From Reticulitermes lucifugus (taxonomy: Eukaryota; Arthropoda; Insecta; Blattodea; Rhinotermitidae): DNA of 64,000 nt. A program made the translations under genes and the position numbers. Positions 45,418-55,833 of the stretch are shown here, one piece after another; the first letter of the stretch is position 1, and each line of letters opens with the position of its first letter. The DNA is taken from positions 50,448-114,447 of the forward strand of contig JAKCWW010000227.1 in the NCBI GenBank assembly GCA_026260175.1. The letters are read 5' to 3'. Below the pieces are notes generated by a model. That model saw only the letters and a list, made by a program, of their open reading frames with translations, had not been told where the DNA came from and ran no database searches.

Positions 45418-46430
45418 GATTCGTACGTGACAGTAGCAGTTGTCCGAGGCAGAAATGCACGATACTACCATGCAGAGCTGCTGAAGCATTGGGTGGTCGT
45501 GCCTTACCGTATAGACAAGTTTTAAGATCGGTAGGGCAGTTCTACGTGGAAGGGTGTCGCCTGCCGACAGGTATGGCAGTGGGCGGTCTGTGTCGGTTCA
45601 CACGTAATTGAACAGTGCGTGGTGAAGACGGGTGCTGGACTCTGAAGGAATTAGTCGAGAACGCAGGGATTTCTGGGTTTAAAATGCTCTGATGTTTTGG
45701 ACAAAACTTAAAAATGCGTAAGATTGCTGTCAGGTGGGTGCCGTACATATTTAATTGAGGTGCAACAATGGACGCGCTGCAGGGCATGGCGTATCAACCT
45801 GGAAGGATTTGGACGCGAAGGGGACAACATCTTAAATCGAATAATTGCGATCGATGAAAGGTGGGCATGTGCCTAAGAACAGGAACTCGAAAACTGCCTT
45901 CCGAATGGCGTCATCCGCAGTCATCACGAAAACACAAGACGCTATAAAATCCGTCACACACGAAGCTGATGATAATTTGGGCGTACGAAGTCCGAGGTGT
46001 GCTTGTGTGTAATTATGTTCCACAGGGTCAGACTGTGAATGCACAGTATTACAGTTCTTTTCTGCGGTACCAAGATGGTCGTCAGTTAGGGAGAAGCGCC
46101 CAGAACTGGTTAAAAGTGTCACTGTCCTGCATGAAAATACTACAGCCCACATAGGAGACAATCAAGAACGATCTCTGGCTTTGGGGGTGGGAAGTATTAC
46201 AGCGCCTTCCTTAATTTCTCAACCTACTGTCCACGTGACAACGAACTGATTCCCAGACTGGACCACCAATCGTGTGGGAGTAGATTTGCAGAGGGGGACA
46301 CTAACTGCATTTCTGCGCGAGGTGGCACAGGTGATGCGGCTGTTCGCCGCCTTCCCCAGCGTTAGTAACGCACCGTAGACAACCTCAGGGACTACTTAGA
46401 AGACTGTTAGCATTTGAACGAGTAGTTTGT
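45418..46430 (+). pseudogene. decayed mariner-family transposase
   Basis: Frame-shifted translation follows a mariner transposase from near its N-terminus to its C-terminus. It shows GRNARYYHAELLKHW at about 45447, CWTLKELVENAGISG at about 45633, RINLEGFGREGDNILNRIIA near 45793 with DERWACA just after it, MIIWAYEVRGVLVCNYVPQG then QTVNAQYYSSF from 45969, VTVLHENTTAH near 46118, and a C-terminal RTVDNLRDYLEDC near 46374. At least four frameshifts and several stops are present. The second catalytic Asp of the LHDNA motif is Glu here, and the SPDL block is unrecognisable. I did not find the terminal repeats. It is an old, dead copy, unrelated to the palindromic element at 37000. Confidence 0.85.
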
Positions 46431-46983
46431 ATAGTGGTTTATGTTCCATGTTCGCACGCCACAATGAACCAACAAACCGTATTCAAAACGCGTCTGTTCT
46501 GCATGCCTCCATCTAATGTTAATATTTACAAGTACATTCCTCGTGCCTTCAAATGTGTTACTCCATTTCTCGCGTTATAAGATTTTTGGTTTAAAAAAAT
46601 AGTTATCGTGTCTTACGGGGTGAGAAGTTGGCAGCAATAAACGGCAGAGAGATACAGCTCTGCTTCAGTCAGTATTACAGCCTCAGTCTGTGTCGAAAAT
46701 TATACTACATGCATAGTCAGCGAAATCGTTATGTGAGAGTTTCCCACAAGAGTTACAATGTATACACTTAGATCAGTGGAAGGACGATACTAGGAAACCG
46801 TAACTAGATGCTAGGAAAGAAACATATCTATCTTTCTAAACATTGTGTTCTGTTCCGAGTACTATAACGATGACAGAAGTTTAGAGCCTACTGATCCTGA
46901 ACGTTTACAAACGTAGAGCGAGTGCTGTTGGTGCGGCTTTACTAGTGATCAATCTGTAACAAATGTAAAATAAATGAAATAAA
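46431..46983. other. gene-free stretch
   Basis: Nothing recognised. Confidence 0.4.
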
Positions 46984-48000
46984 GCAAAGTAAACGTAACT
47001 AACTACCAAACTATTAACTAACTAACTAACTGAATTAACTAGCTAACTGAATAACTAAGTAACTAATTCCATGGAGCAGAATCCTTCTTGAAGAGCTACC
47101 AATTTTTCAGTTAGCCTACAATTTCCTCGCACATTGCAGGACCCGTTTTCATTACTGTATTCCAAGAGTCTGCCATCGGCCCCTATCCCGCAATCACATG
47201 ACGCCAGCCCACACCCTGCCGTCGTATTTCGTAAAGATAAATTTTAGGCGCGCTTGCAAAAGTTTTCAAAAAGCTTTTAAGAACTTTGTCATGCCTGTCC
47301 GTCTGTTCTTCCGTCTGTCCATCCATCTGTCCATCCGCATGGAACAACTGGGCTCATTCTCCATGAATTTTCATGAAATTCTATATTTGGAATTTTTATG
47401 AAATTGTCGACATATTCCGATTTTGGTTAAAGTCGGTCAAAAACAGGCATTTTGCGTGGAAGAGCTTCCTCAATTTTAATACCGGCCGTTATTTTTCATA
47501 ATTGAGAGTTCTCTGTGAGGTACTAGCGGAGGCTGAAGAAACAGTTGTGAATTGAGCATCGGGCATGATGCATTTTACACATTGAGATATCGACGTTTAT
47601 GGGATATCGATTTTAAATCTCAATTACGATACCTCGTCTCGTCGATTTAAATGTGTTACGAAGGAGAAATCTTATAGTGTGTGTTAAAATGCTCGGTCTG
47701 TTCTGTAAAGTGTTAATGAATTCGACATCTTTCGGCAATAGGAGAGTGAACGCGCCAGAAGTGTTACGCTTTGCGGACATGTCGTAACTTTTATTATTCT
47801 CATCCCGCGTACGCCTATGTCTTCAGAGTGTTCTTATTTCTTCGGGACGTCCTACCATAACCGTAAACCTGTGTTTCTTCTCTCCCGTACGTGTCATACA
47901 CCCAGCACACGTCATTCTCCTTGATGTGAACATCCTAACAATATGCGAGAGGTGCAAATCATGAATCTTCTCATTATGCAATGTGAGGTGACGACTAAGT
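46984..48000 (-). mobile_element. LINE-A 3' end interrupted by a DNA element
   Basis: 46984-47075 is the AACT-type tail, 47076-47246 the 3' UTR (CATGGAGCAGAATCCTTCTT, CTCGCACATTGCAGGACC). The LINE sequence resumes near 47785 (TTATTATTCTCATCCCGCGT, CTCCTTGATGTGAACATCC) and runs to about 48000. The intervening 0.5 kb is a GGCGCG-ended element inserted later. Confidence 0.8.
47247..47756 (+). mobile_element. GGCGCG-ended element, copy 3, nested in LINE-A
   Basis: Starts GGCGCGCTTGCAAAAG and ends GTGAACGCGCC, an imperfect inverted repeat of about 10 bp. The left half matches copies 1 and 2 (GTCCGTCTGTT run, CGCATGGAACAACTGGGCTC, TTTTCATGAAATT). The right half differs from them. Confidence 0.7.
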
Positions 48001-48399
48001 GATGGATGTTTAAGGCCCGAAGTACATTAAAGGGAACAGTCACATTCATGTCCATAGCCGCTCCATATAATTCATTGTAACGGTATAGGACTGCTAAAGG
48101 TAGCGATCACCTTCCAGGCACAGTATGGTCACGAATAGATGCATCTAAATACTGGCAAAGAATATTTTACTTGGCCGTGATCGGTCCTTGAACATACACA
48201 TAGGTGGGAAATGGGCCATTTGTGATAAGTCAAATATCTGGTTGTCGAAGTTTTGTCTTAGAATACTATTCTGACAGTTGTGTAAAGATATAAATTTTGA
48301 AACAAAATACGCCCCTCTAGAATTCGTGTGGGCCTAATTCATGGTTATCAAACACAGCCCGTTTATTGGCTACGTAGTGAGGTGTTGACGGCGATGAGG
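48001..48399. other. gene-free stretch
   Basis: Nothing recognised. Confidence 0.4.
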
Positions 48400-48575
48400 G
48401 TCAGATTTGTTTTCTGGGTTATGACATCTTGTACGTAGTTAAACAACGTTTTGAAGGAACACTGCCTCCATCTTCAACTCTGAAAACGGAAGCATTGTGC
48501 TCCTTCAAAAAGGAGGTGCCGTCGTGTTAGACTACGCAGTGTAATAAACCAGAAGACCATAATGTATTTATTATC
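48400..48575 (+). repeat. FB-1 fold-back repeat
   Basis: TTCTGGGTTATGACATCTTG (left arm), GAAGGAACACTGCCTCCATC, then GTTAGACTACGCAGTGTAAT and CCAGAAGACCATAATG (right arm). Confidence 0.75.
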
Positions 48576-48779
48576 ACTGACTGTGACCCCGCACACTGAT
48601 GTACGATTATCATCATTTTATTTGTGGTTTATATGACTCCCGTGCCTTAGATTGAGTTGCGTAGCGTCAAGTGGGAGAATGATTGCTGAATACTGTTTTA
48701 GGATATAAAAGAAGACGGTTGTGATGTAACCTGAAGTACTGTCTTTGTATTTACCTTGGGGAGGGTGAAGGCGTAGAGA

Positions 48780-48895
48780 AGAAACTTGTAAAACCTGAGA
48801 CAGAATAGTAGGTCTCTGGACTCATATTTGAACCCGGGACTTCCCGAATACAAAGCAGGCATGTTATCCACTAGATCGCGACGTTTGGTCTGTCC
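48780..48895 (-). repeat. SINE-6 head (tRNA-like)
   Basis: Reverse complement: CGTCGCGATCTAGTGGATAA (A box), then GCTTTGTATTCGGGAAGTCC and CGGGTTCAAATATGAG (B box). Read on the plus strand it gives the string PGLPEYKAG seen in many cockroach predictions. Confidence 0.75.
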
Positions 48896-49574
48896 CTTGA
48901 GAAAGTGAAAGAGCTGCGTTGAGCAGGGCGAGCAATACATCACCCAGCGAAGCGTTTAGACATTTACAACAAGAGCTTACATTGCAACTAGCTAGATGTG
49001 TAACACGGTACGAATTGTGGAAATCGCAGGAGATTTTTTTTTCCATCGTTTGGTTATTTTTATCTCGGTAACGAGTCTTGTATCTTGTCAGTAGCACAAG
49101 GTATTCTGAAATTAATGCAGCTGTGAATGGATTTATGTCACACATTTGGTCGTTAAAGAAGGGAGAGTGAGATCTGTTTATAGCAGATTTAGTTTCAATG
49201 CATGAGCGAGTGAAGTAACTTTAGTATAAGTTATTAAAAAACTAATCTACGTTTGTAACGTGTAGACTGTTGACGAGTTCACAGAATTTTCTAATATAAG
49301 ATTCTCGGTGTAATATTCTTCGTGAAACTGTTGCCGGCTATAAATAACTTGGAACATCAGCTGTGCAGGTTGTAAACATTCTACGACTTTTTTAACTTCT
49401 TCGTATGCGTGGTTTGAAGATGGAATTATAAACATGAAAATATCTTTCATAATTTAAGGGAAGGATATGCTTAGACACCGAAGAATCTGACAATTAAATT
49501 CTTTTAGAAGGCCTTCTGTGTTTCTGCCTGTAAACTCTTTTTACCGCCTAAATGTTTTAGCCGATTTTATCCGT
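48896..49574. other. gene-free stretch
   Basis: Nothing recognised. Confidence 0.4.
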
Positions 49575-49720
49575 CTGGGTAGATATGAGGTTCTCACGTA
49601 TGTGATTGTGTCGAGTACTGTCGTCTGGTATGTGATATATAGTCTGGTAGGCAATATTCCACCGACACGTCTGCGAATTTTTACCACACTACATACCAGA
49701 TGACAGTATTCTTCCAAATT
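49575..49720 (+). repeat. FB-1 fold-back repeat, short form
   Basis: GATATGAGGTTCTCACGTAT head, arms TACTGTCGTCTGGTATGTGA and CTACATACCAGATGACAGTA. Mirror-image 61-codon frames on opposite strands (49518 plus, 49541 minus) come from this palindrome. Confidence 0.8.
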
Positions 49721-50518
49721 TGGCATGTTTACTCTAATTAACGTAGAGGTTTAATTGCCGTAAGACTTTTGTTAGTACCTCAACATTTTGTCCCAACTTT
49801 ACTAACTGCAGTTACCAGTTCAAACTATGACCGACTTAAACATAAAGAGTGAGGTAAGTATTACAGACTACACTTTTCCTGTTCCGTAGCTCTGACGTCG
49901 ATGAAACTTGGTGCATAACGCACAGTATTGAATGCTAATGAATGTAGAAGAGACTTTTCTTTTAATATGTCGTACGAGAGGTTAGGAATTAATACATGGG
50001 GATGGGTGGTTGGAGCCACAGTTCCTTGTATGTAAATGAGATGGGGCCTAGGCTGTCAAATTAGCAGCCTACTCTACGCATGACATCTGGTTATTCCTAT
50101 TTCTTCCCCTACTTTCAGCCAGCAATTTATCCTCTCTGTTCCGCAAGCTAATTAAATGTGGGCAGGTTCTTTATAAAGTTTGAGTAAGGGTGGCGGTTGT
50201 CAACAAGTTGATGTTGTTTTATGCGCCGACAATTTATTGAACATTTGTCTTAGGCATAATGTTCTAGAGGGCGTCAAGGGTGTTGTCATTCAGTCAGTAG
50301 GGTGATTAGAATAAACTAAATTCTCAGTTCATCACTATTTTTTCCCATAACAAATCATCAGTTCCCGACCTCAAAGGCATTCAGTCATATTCATGCAATG
50401 TTGTTTGTCGTCTGCTTAGAGTAAAAAACTGGCATCATTTTTAAGTCAAATAAATATTGACATGCGTACGATAACGTGAGAACATATCCTGAGGAAATTT
50501 TATGAATGTCATCCTCAG
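49721..50518. other. gene-free stretch
   Basis: Nothing recognised until the G run at 50519. Confidence 0.4.
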
Positions 50519-51490
50519 GGGGGGGGGGAGACGTGGCACGTTCGTAGATGTAGCAGAGGTTCGTAGATACAGCAGAGAGACGTGATTCGTTCGTGGATGC
50601 AGCAGAGAGATTGGCTCTTACGCAGCCACAGCAGAAAGACGTGATTTGTTTGTAGATACAGCAGAGAGACATGACACGTTCGTAAATGCAGCAGAGAGAG
50701 ACGTGGCTCGTTCGTGGATGCAGCAGAGAGATTGGCTCTTACGCAGCCACAGCAGAGAGACGTGGTTTGTTCGTAGATACAGCAGAGAGACATGGCACGT
50801 TCGTAGATGCAGCAGAGAGACGTGGCTCGTTCGTAGATACTGCAGAGAGACGTGATTCTTTCGTGGATGCAGCAGAGAGATTGGCTCTTACGCAGCCGCA
50901 GCAGAGAGACGTGGTTCGTAGATACAGCAGAGAGACATGGCACGTTCGTAGATGCAGCAGAGAGACGTGGCTCGTTCGTGGATGCAGCAGAGAGATTGGC
51001 TCTTACGCAGCCACAGCAGAGAGACGTGGTTTGTTCGTAGATACAGCAGAGAGACATGGAACGTTCGTAGATACAGCAGAGAGACGTGGCTCGTTCATGG
51101 ATGCAGCAGAGAGATTGGCTCTTAAGCAGCCACAGCAGAGAGACGTGGTTTGTTCGTAGATACAGCAGAGAGACATGGAACGTTCGTAGATGCAGCAGAG
51201 AGATTGGCTCTTAAGCAGCCACAGCAGAGAGACGTGTTTTGTTCGTAGATACAGCAGCGAGACATGGCACGTTCGTAGATGCAGCAGAGAGACATGGCTC
51301 GTTCGTAGATACAGCAGAGAGACGTGGCTCGTTCGTAGACGCAGCAGAGAGATCGGCTCATTCGCAGACACAGCAGAGAGACGTGGTTCGTTCGTAGATG
51401 AAACAGAGAGAAGTGGCTTGTTTGTAGATGCAACAGAGAGACGTGGCTCCTTTGTGCATGCGGGAGATAGACCTCGTAGTTTCATAGATT
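50519..51490. repeat. 30-bp minisatellite with about 120-bp higher-order unit
   Basis: About 32 tandem monomers of 30 bp with core CAGCAGAGAGACGTGGCTCG. Four monomer types alternate (TTGGCTCTTACG-type, CAGCCACAGCAG-type, CATGGCACGTTC-type, GTGGCTCGTTC-type). The TTGGCTCTTA variant starts at 50611, 50732, 50881, 50996, 51115 and 51204, spacings of 121, 149, 115, 119 and 89, so the higher-order unit is mainly four monomers, with five- and three-monomer variants. The left edge is sharp and preceded by a G run. The right edge decays gradually after 51380. Because 30 is divisible by 3, long frames stay open on both strands (186 and 180 codons minus, 157 plus) with decapeptide periods such as SLCCIYERAT and DTAERHGTFV. 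Confidence 0.97.
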
Positions 51491-51937
51491 TAGCAGAGTG
51501 ATCTGCGTTCTTATATGCAGAATAGAGACTGGTTTTGAATCCGTACTGAAGGTAACCAACCACTCAGGTCCACCTAGTGTGGAGCTTAAGAATGTGTGGA
51601 GCAATACTTTGAGTCTCCTCTTATGCTCTTATGACGTGGTACTTTTTTCAGAACCGGAACAACTTTACACATCAGAATATTACCAGTCTGAGACGAGACC
51701 AGTTTTAACATCATAATTACTTTTAAAAATCATAAATCTTACTTTGATGAGCATTTTAAACGGACTTCCAAAGATTCAGAATTGGCACAGAACGAGTTCT
51801 GTGAACACCCTTCCACTATCACGTGATATAGACTGTTCTTACTGCGTACGTGAAAAGGCGTACGAAGAAGAAAGCGGAGTGGAGCAGTAAGTAGCCGAAA
51901 GGTTTAGTCCGAATGTCTTCGTGTAAGGTGTTCACTA
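51491..51937. other. gene-free stretch
   Basis: Nothing recognised. Confidence 0.4.
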
Positions 51938-52213
51938 GGTAAAGGTCACCCCATAACATGCCTGTGCAGACACAGACGGGAAGCAGAGACATACCTCCAA
52001 CCCGTTTGCAACTTTAATGCTAGAAGAGGATGGTTGGTCAGCACCACGACTCGGCCGCTTTAGCCCGGGAAAGACTCGGTACCCATTGTACAGGACGCTG
52101 GGTGGGCCTCGGGGCCGGTCTGAACGGGTACGAAAACTCTCGCACCCACCGGGATTCGATTTCCGAACCGTCCAAACCGTAACGAGTCGCTATACCGACT
52201 ACTCTATCCAGGC
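51938..52213 (-). repeat. SINE-3, full length
   Basis: Reverse complement begins GGCGGCCTGGATAGAGTAGT, has a B-box region GGAAATCGAATCCCGGTGGG, then CCGGCCCCGAGGCCCACC, ACAATGGGTACC and GGGCTAAAGCGGCC. Confidence 0.85.
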
Positions 52214-52299
52214 CGCCAACATGCCCGCTAGCTGAACCAAAAATGAAAGATGAAAACTTCAGTCATGTCTGTTACTTCAACTTAAATACAAAGGGCATT

Positions 52300-52435
52300 T
52301 GTCTCTCTGAACGCCATGAAGGCATAAGGGGGAGGTTATAGCTCCAATTATTCGTAAACTCGGCACTAGATGCAGGTGAGTGTTCAGCTTCACAACCCGG
52401 TCACCTCACCCGCGGTACCCATTGACTAGGACGCA
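52300..52435 (-). repeat. SINE-3, 3' part only
   Basis: GAACGCCATGAAGGCATAAG, CGGCACTAGATGCAGGTGAG and GCGGTACCCATTGACTAGGA are the reversed 3' two thirds. The head is missing. Confidence 0.75.
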
Positions 52436-54593
52436 GAAAAAACATACGTTTTACATTTTGCGACAAGCCTAATATCCCTTTATATGGCTGGTATAAATAG
52501 GAACTTGAGAAGTTAGGGCTGTATCTTAGGAATGGTATTTGGGGTCCGAGCAAATTAAACAGTCTTAGTGATGAATATGATGACTTTATGTACCTCCTTC
52601 GGTAACCGTTGAATCCGCTTGCAATGAGCTAAACATGAAGCCCCCGATTTTATACGGCTGAACTGGAGGGTCACAAGTTATTACTTGCCTATTCAGCGGA
52701 GCAGTGCGTGAAAGAAAATGTTGCTTATTTTGGTTTTTATGGGGATAATAAATAACTGTTACAGCCAATGATATGAAATAAGGGGAGGCGATGTCTTATA
52801 GGTCTAATATCTTCACGGAATTTGCTCCTGCGTTGAAAATTACGAACATGAAGAGGCGCGAATGTTTCAGGCTATTTGTGGAAATTTTTTGAATCGATTG
52901 AGGAGGTAGTGGAGATTGTGTTAAGTTGCGAAATGGTTATTATTATTATTATTATATCATCATCATCCAGTTCTGTTTCCCCTCCCCCACCAACCCTCAC
53001 CGAAATGTACTTTGAACCATACAGAAAGAGATAACTTTCGGCAGTCATTTTGGAACTCATTGTTTTAATATATAATTAGCGTCAGTAAACATAGTCAGCT
53101 TCCAAAAATGTGAAGCCAGCATATTTTAAACTTCTACAAATGCAAATTAGAGAACTCCAGATGTGTGACTTTACTTATATTCTTTGCGAAGCCACAGAAA
53201 CTCATCCGAGCGCTGCATACAGCACGCTTTTCCTTAATTATATTTAACGACCAACTTGGTTTATTTACTGTACACATCGTATTAAACGACCGCGTTTCTG
53301 CGTTGTTAATATGAAGGCAGATCAGTGAGTGAAGACAGTCACTATTTACAACATAAATTGGAACTACAAAGAGACAGTTCTTGTGCGGCTATGAAGTGCT
53401 GTAACCACGAAGTTAGTACATTGTGCAGAATTATGCTGCTATAAATAACACTCTACATGAAACTGACTAGCACTTTAGAAATGTGCAGAGAGAGATTTAC
53501 ATAGCTAGGAATAATAACGTTTGGAGATGTTTATCGCAAAATCGTGCTTATATCTTGCTAATTTCTTCTCTCCAGACAAATCCATAGGCCATATACGCTT
53601 CGTTCTTTTCAAGGTTACTGAAAAAATGCAAGGCCCATCTGTGCTTATTTTTTTCGCCATGCTGTTTTCCTCAGTCGTAGGTTTAAATGGCGCTGGCTTT
53701 GTAGAGCTGAGGCCTACCTAATCTCTTATGCAATGCTTACCGGAGTTTCCTTTGTCAGGAGTAAGGCAGATGAGGCCTGAATGTGACCAGTAACGTCCCT
53801 CTAGGGCGGAGATTACGAACTCGTCATGCCGTGCTTTTCTTCCTCTATATAGAGTGGCGCCTGTCTTAAACTGAACCTGGGCACAACGAAAACGTGCCTA
53901 GCGGAAGGGTTTTACAGTCCCAAAAATCTAACTTCAAGTGCCTATGTTAAACGGAACCTTCTTGCAACGGAAAGAATTTCGGTTTCTTGCGGTTCTGTTA
54001 TAGGCAGATGTTAGTGTAGGGCAAACTCAGGTAAACTTGTGATACTGGTAAATTCGTGACACTTTTATCCAAGGTGTTCACAGCCATGTCTGATTAGTTA
54101 CAGCCTTGAAATTGCTGTGACAGATGGTGAAGAGGTCTAGGTTTTTACTGAGACTTCGCGCTTTTACATCAGTTTTCTGAGGAATTCTGCTGCCTGTTTT
54201 CCGAAAAGATGAAAAAACTCGTAATTTATTTTTCTGATCTTGTTTTGGAATGGTAAATTCTTTATAAATACTAGTTTACAGCTAGGAACATAGTGCTCAT
54301 AACAGGCTGCTCAGTGTACTTGTAGGTCATGGCAGGTGAAGTTTTACAGGTGCGCGGGGTAGTGGTAGGTAAAGTTGACCCATGTTTTGGCAAAGGGGGT
54401 TGGACAGTTGTTGTAGCTGGCAGCGATGGTTTACGTGATATTTGTTTATTGAGTTTCGTAATAAAGAAGAGGGAAAGCCATTGATCTTTGCGATATGTAG
54501 AATTGTATTCCGTTCCTTGTGTTTGATCTGTGGAGTTGGGGCAAGTGGTTCCTCGTATTGGGAAACAATAGGCAAGCTGCCAACCTACCACCA
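52436..54593. other. gene-free stretch
   Basis: A (TTA)n/(ATC)n microsatellite lies at 52938-52968. The 66-codon frame at 53521 contains an internal signal-peptide-like run (SVLIFFAMLFSSVVGLNGAG) but ends 8 codons later and has no supported donor. Minus frames at 54271-54696 overlap the Penelope fragment. Confidence 0.4.
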
Positions 54594-54936
54594 CCCTTTG
54601 GTATGTAAAATCACTGCTCTCTTTCGGAATACCAACATAAAAATTGCATTTGGTACAGACAATACCATCTACCATATACTCAAAATCCGGTCGCACAATA
54701 CCAGCACATGCTCACAAAGTGGTGTTTATCAACTGAAATTCCATACATGTGACCTGTCCTGTATAGGTCAAATTGAACAAGGTTTGGATTCACGATCCAA
54801 GGATCATATTTGCTATATTACTTCTAATAACCCCCAACAAGCTTATTCTCTACATATTTTACTTAATGCACATGAATATGGACCTATGAACACCACCTTG
54901 ACTTTGTTACACCCGCGCGCGAAGGCAGACGAATGA
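54594..54936 (+). pseudogene. Penelope-like element, GIY-YIG endonuclease C-terminus
   Basis: The frame ends at a TGA at 54934-54936 and covers the C-terminal region of a Penelope-like retroelement protein: LVCKITALFRNTNIKIAFGT, then SQSGVYQLKFHTCDLSCIGQ and HICYITSNNPQQAYSLHILL, ending HEYGPMNTTLTLLHP. GVY and CIG correspond to the GIY and YIG motifs of the endonuclease, with the YIG tyrosine changed to cysteine. The CHTC that usually precedes it reads FHTC, suggesting loss of a zinc-binding residue. The reverse transcriptase is absent, so the copy is 5'-truncated. The frame is intact over this stretch, so the insertion is not very old. Confidence 0.85.
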
Positions 54937-55500
54937 ATAAACAAAAAATTTTTACATCCAATCTTTTCACCAACAAAACACGTTTATCAGGGAACAAACA
55001 CAAAAAGAAAAAAAAAACTCTTTTTGATCTAATATGTGACATTCAAGTCAACGACGCGAGCGCGTGACTCCCCCACTTTCCCTATCATGCTGGACGCTTG
55101 ATTTCATTTCGAAGGGGTCAACTGTACTCTTTACGTCATAACTAATATGTTTGATACATATACCATCGACTACCGATTTACTTTCCCAATGTATACTTAG
55201 TCATTATTCTATTTGTGTATTAGCAAGATCTTTTACATATATGTTCTGACTGCTATTACAGGATGGTGGTTTGCCACATTGCACCTTCTATGCACACCAT
55301 TCATTAAAAGATGTTATGTTTCACAACAACGTTCTGTCTCCACATTTTAAAACTATTTTCATAATTACCTTTTAGTTGTTGAATTTATACCTTGATTATA
55401 TGATTATTTTAAATGGTGGAATGGTTCTGACACTTTTGTAATTGTATTATTGTTTATACGTCCCTGAAGATGGCCACGTAAGTGGTCGAAACATGTTGGA
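54937..55500 (+). mobile_element. Penelope-like element 3' region
   Basis: AT-rich, no coding potential, ending in the motif TCCCTGAAGATGGCCACGTA..GGTCGAAACATGTTGGA. In this class of element the coding region is followed by such a 3' region and by a terminal segment shared with the 5' end. No second copy of the terminal segment is seen upstream of 54594. Confidence 0.65.
55461..55500 (+). ncRNA. hammerhead-ribozyme-like motif (Penelope 3' end)
   Basis: TCC (stem I), CTGAAGA (core C3-A9, position 7 is variable), an extra T, stem-loop GGCCAC-GTAA-GTGGTC, GAAAC, two-nucleotide loop AT, GTT (cleavage would follow), then GGA pairing with TCC. Hammerhead motifs are known from Penelope-like elements. 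The extra T at the foot of stem II departs from the canonical core. Confidence 0.5.
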
Positions 55501-55585
55501 GGATCCTGTATAATTAAACTACATCAAAATATGTTTTATTGTCCGACGAATGTAGACTTTTATTCACTATTAATTTGTGAAACAC

Positions 55586-55630
55586 AGTCCTACATGTTTC
55601 GAAACTTATTCCGGTTCATCTTCAGGGACT
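55586..55630 (-). ncRNA. hammerhead-ribozyme-like motif, left arm
   Basis: On the minus strand: AGTCC, CTGAAGA, T, stem-loop GAACCGGAATAAGTTTC, GAAAC, AT, GTA, GGACT. AGTCC and GGACT pair over 5 bp as stem I, the best stem I of all copies. Confidence 0.5.
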
Positions 55631-55734
55631 TCAGTATTTTAAATTACACTGATTTTTTACATCAATGGTACAATTATACACTGGTTAAGTGGTAAAAACT
55701 GATGTAAAAATCAGTGTAATTTAAAAATACTGAT

Positions 55735-55777
55735 GTCCCTGAAGATGAACCGGGATAAGGTTCGAAACATGTAGGTC
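55735..55777 (+). ncRNA. hammerhead-ribozyme-like motif, right arm
   Basis: GTCC, CTGAAGA, T, GAACC-GGGATAA-GGTTC (perfect 5-bp stem II), GAAAC, AT, GTA, GGTC. Stem I is limited to two pairs here. Confidence 0.5.
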
Positions 55778-55833
55778 TGTGTTTCACATAAATTAGTAGT
55801 GAATAAAAGTGTACATTCGTCGGACAATAAACA

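Larger units (their letters stand above)
55533..55833. mobile_element. fold-back element with about 132-bp arms
   Basis: Left arm 55533-55664 and right arm 55700-55831 are inverted copies at very high identity (TTTATTGTCCGACGAATGTA against TACATTCGTCGGACAATAAA, AAATTACACTGAT against ATCAGTGTAATTT). The loop is 35 bp. Both arms carry the hammerhead-like motif. It begins immediately after the Penelope 3' end. Confidence 0.95.

Noticed and set aside
45181-45525. 114-codon frame with a signal-peptide-like start
   Set aside because: Its C-terminal part is mariner transposase N-terminus, so the frame is a chance fusion.
50515-51563. Long frames (186, 180, 157 codons) on both strands
   Set aside because: They come from a 30-bp tandem repeat whose length is a multiple of three; all frames stay open without selection.
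53521-53721. Signal-peptide-like frame upstream of Ddr as a possible first exon
   Set aside because: The stop comes 8 codons after the hydrophobic run, no good donor, and the mature sequence does not resemble the start of a discoidin domain.
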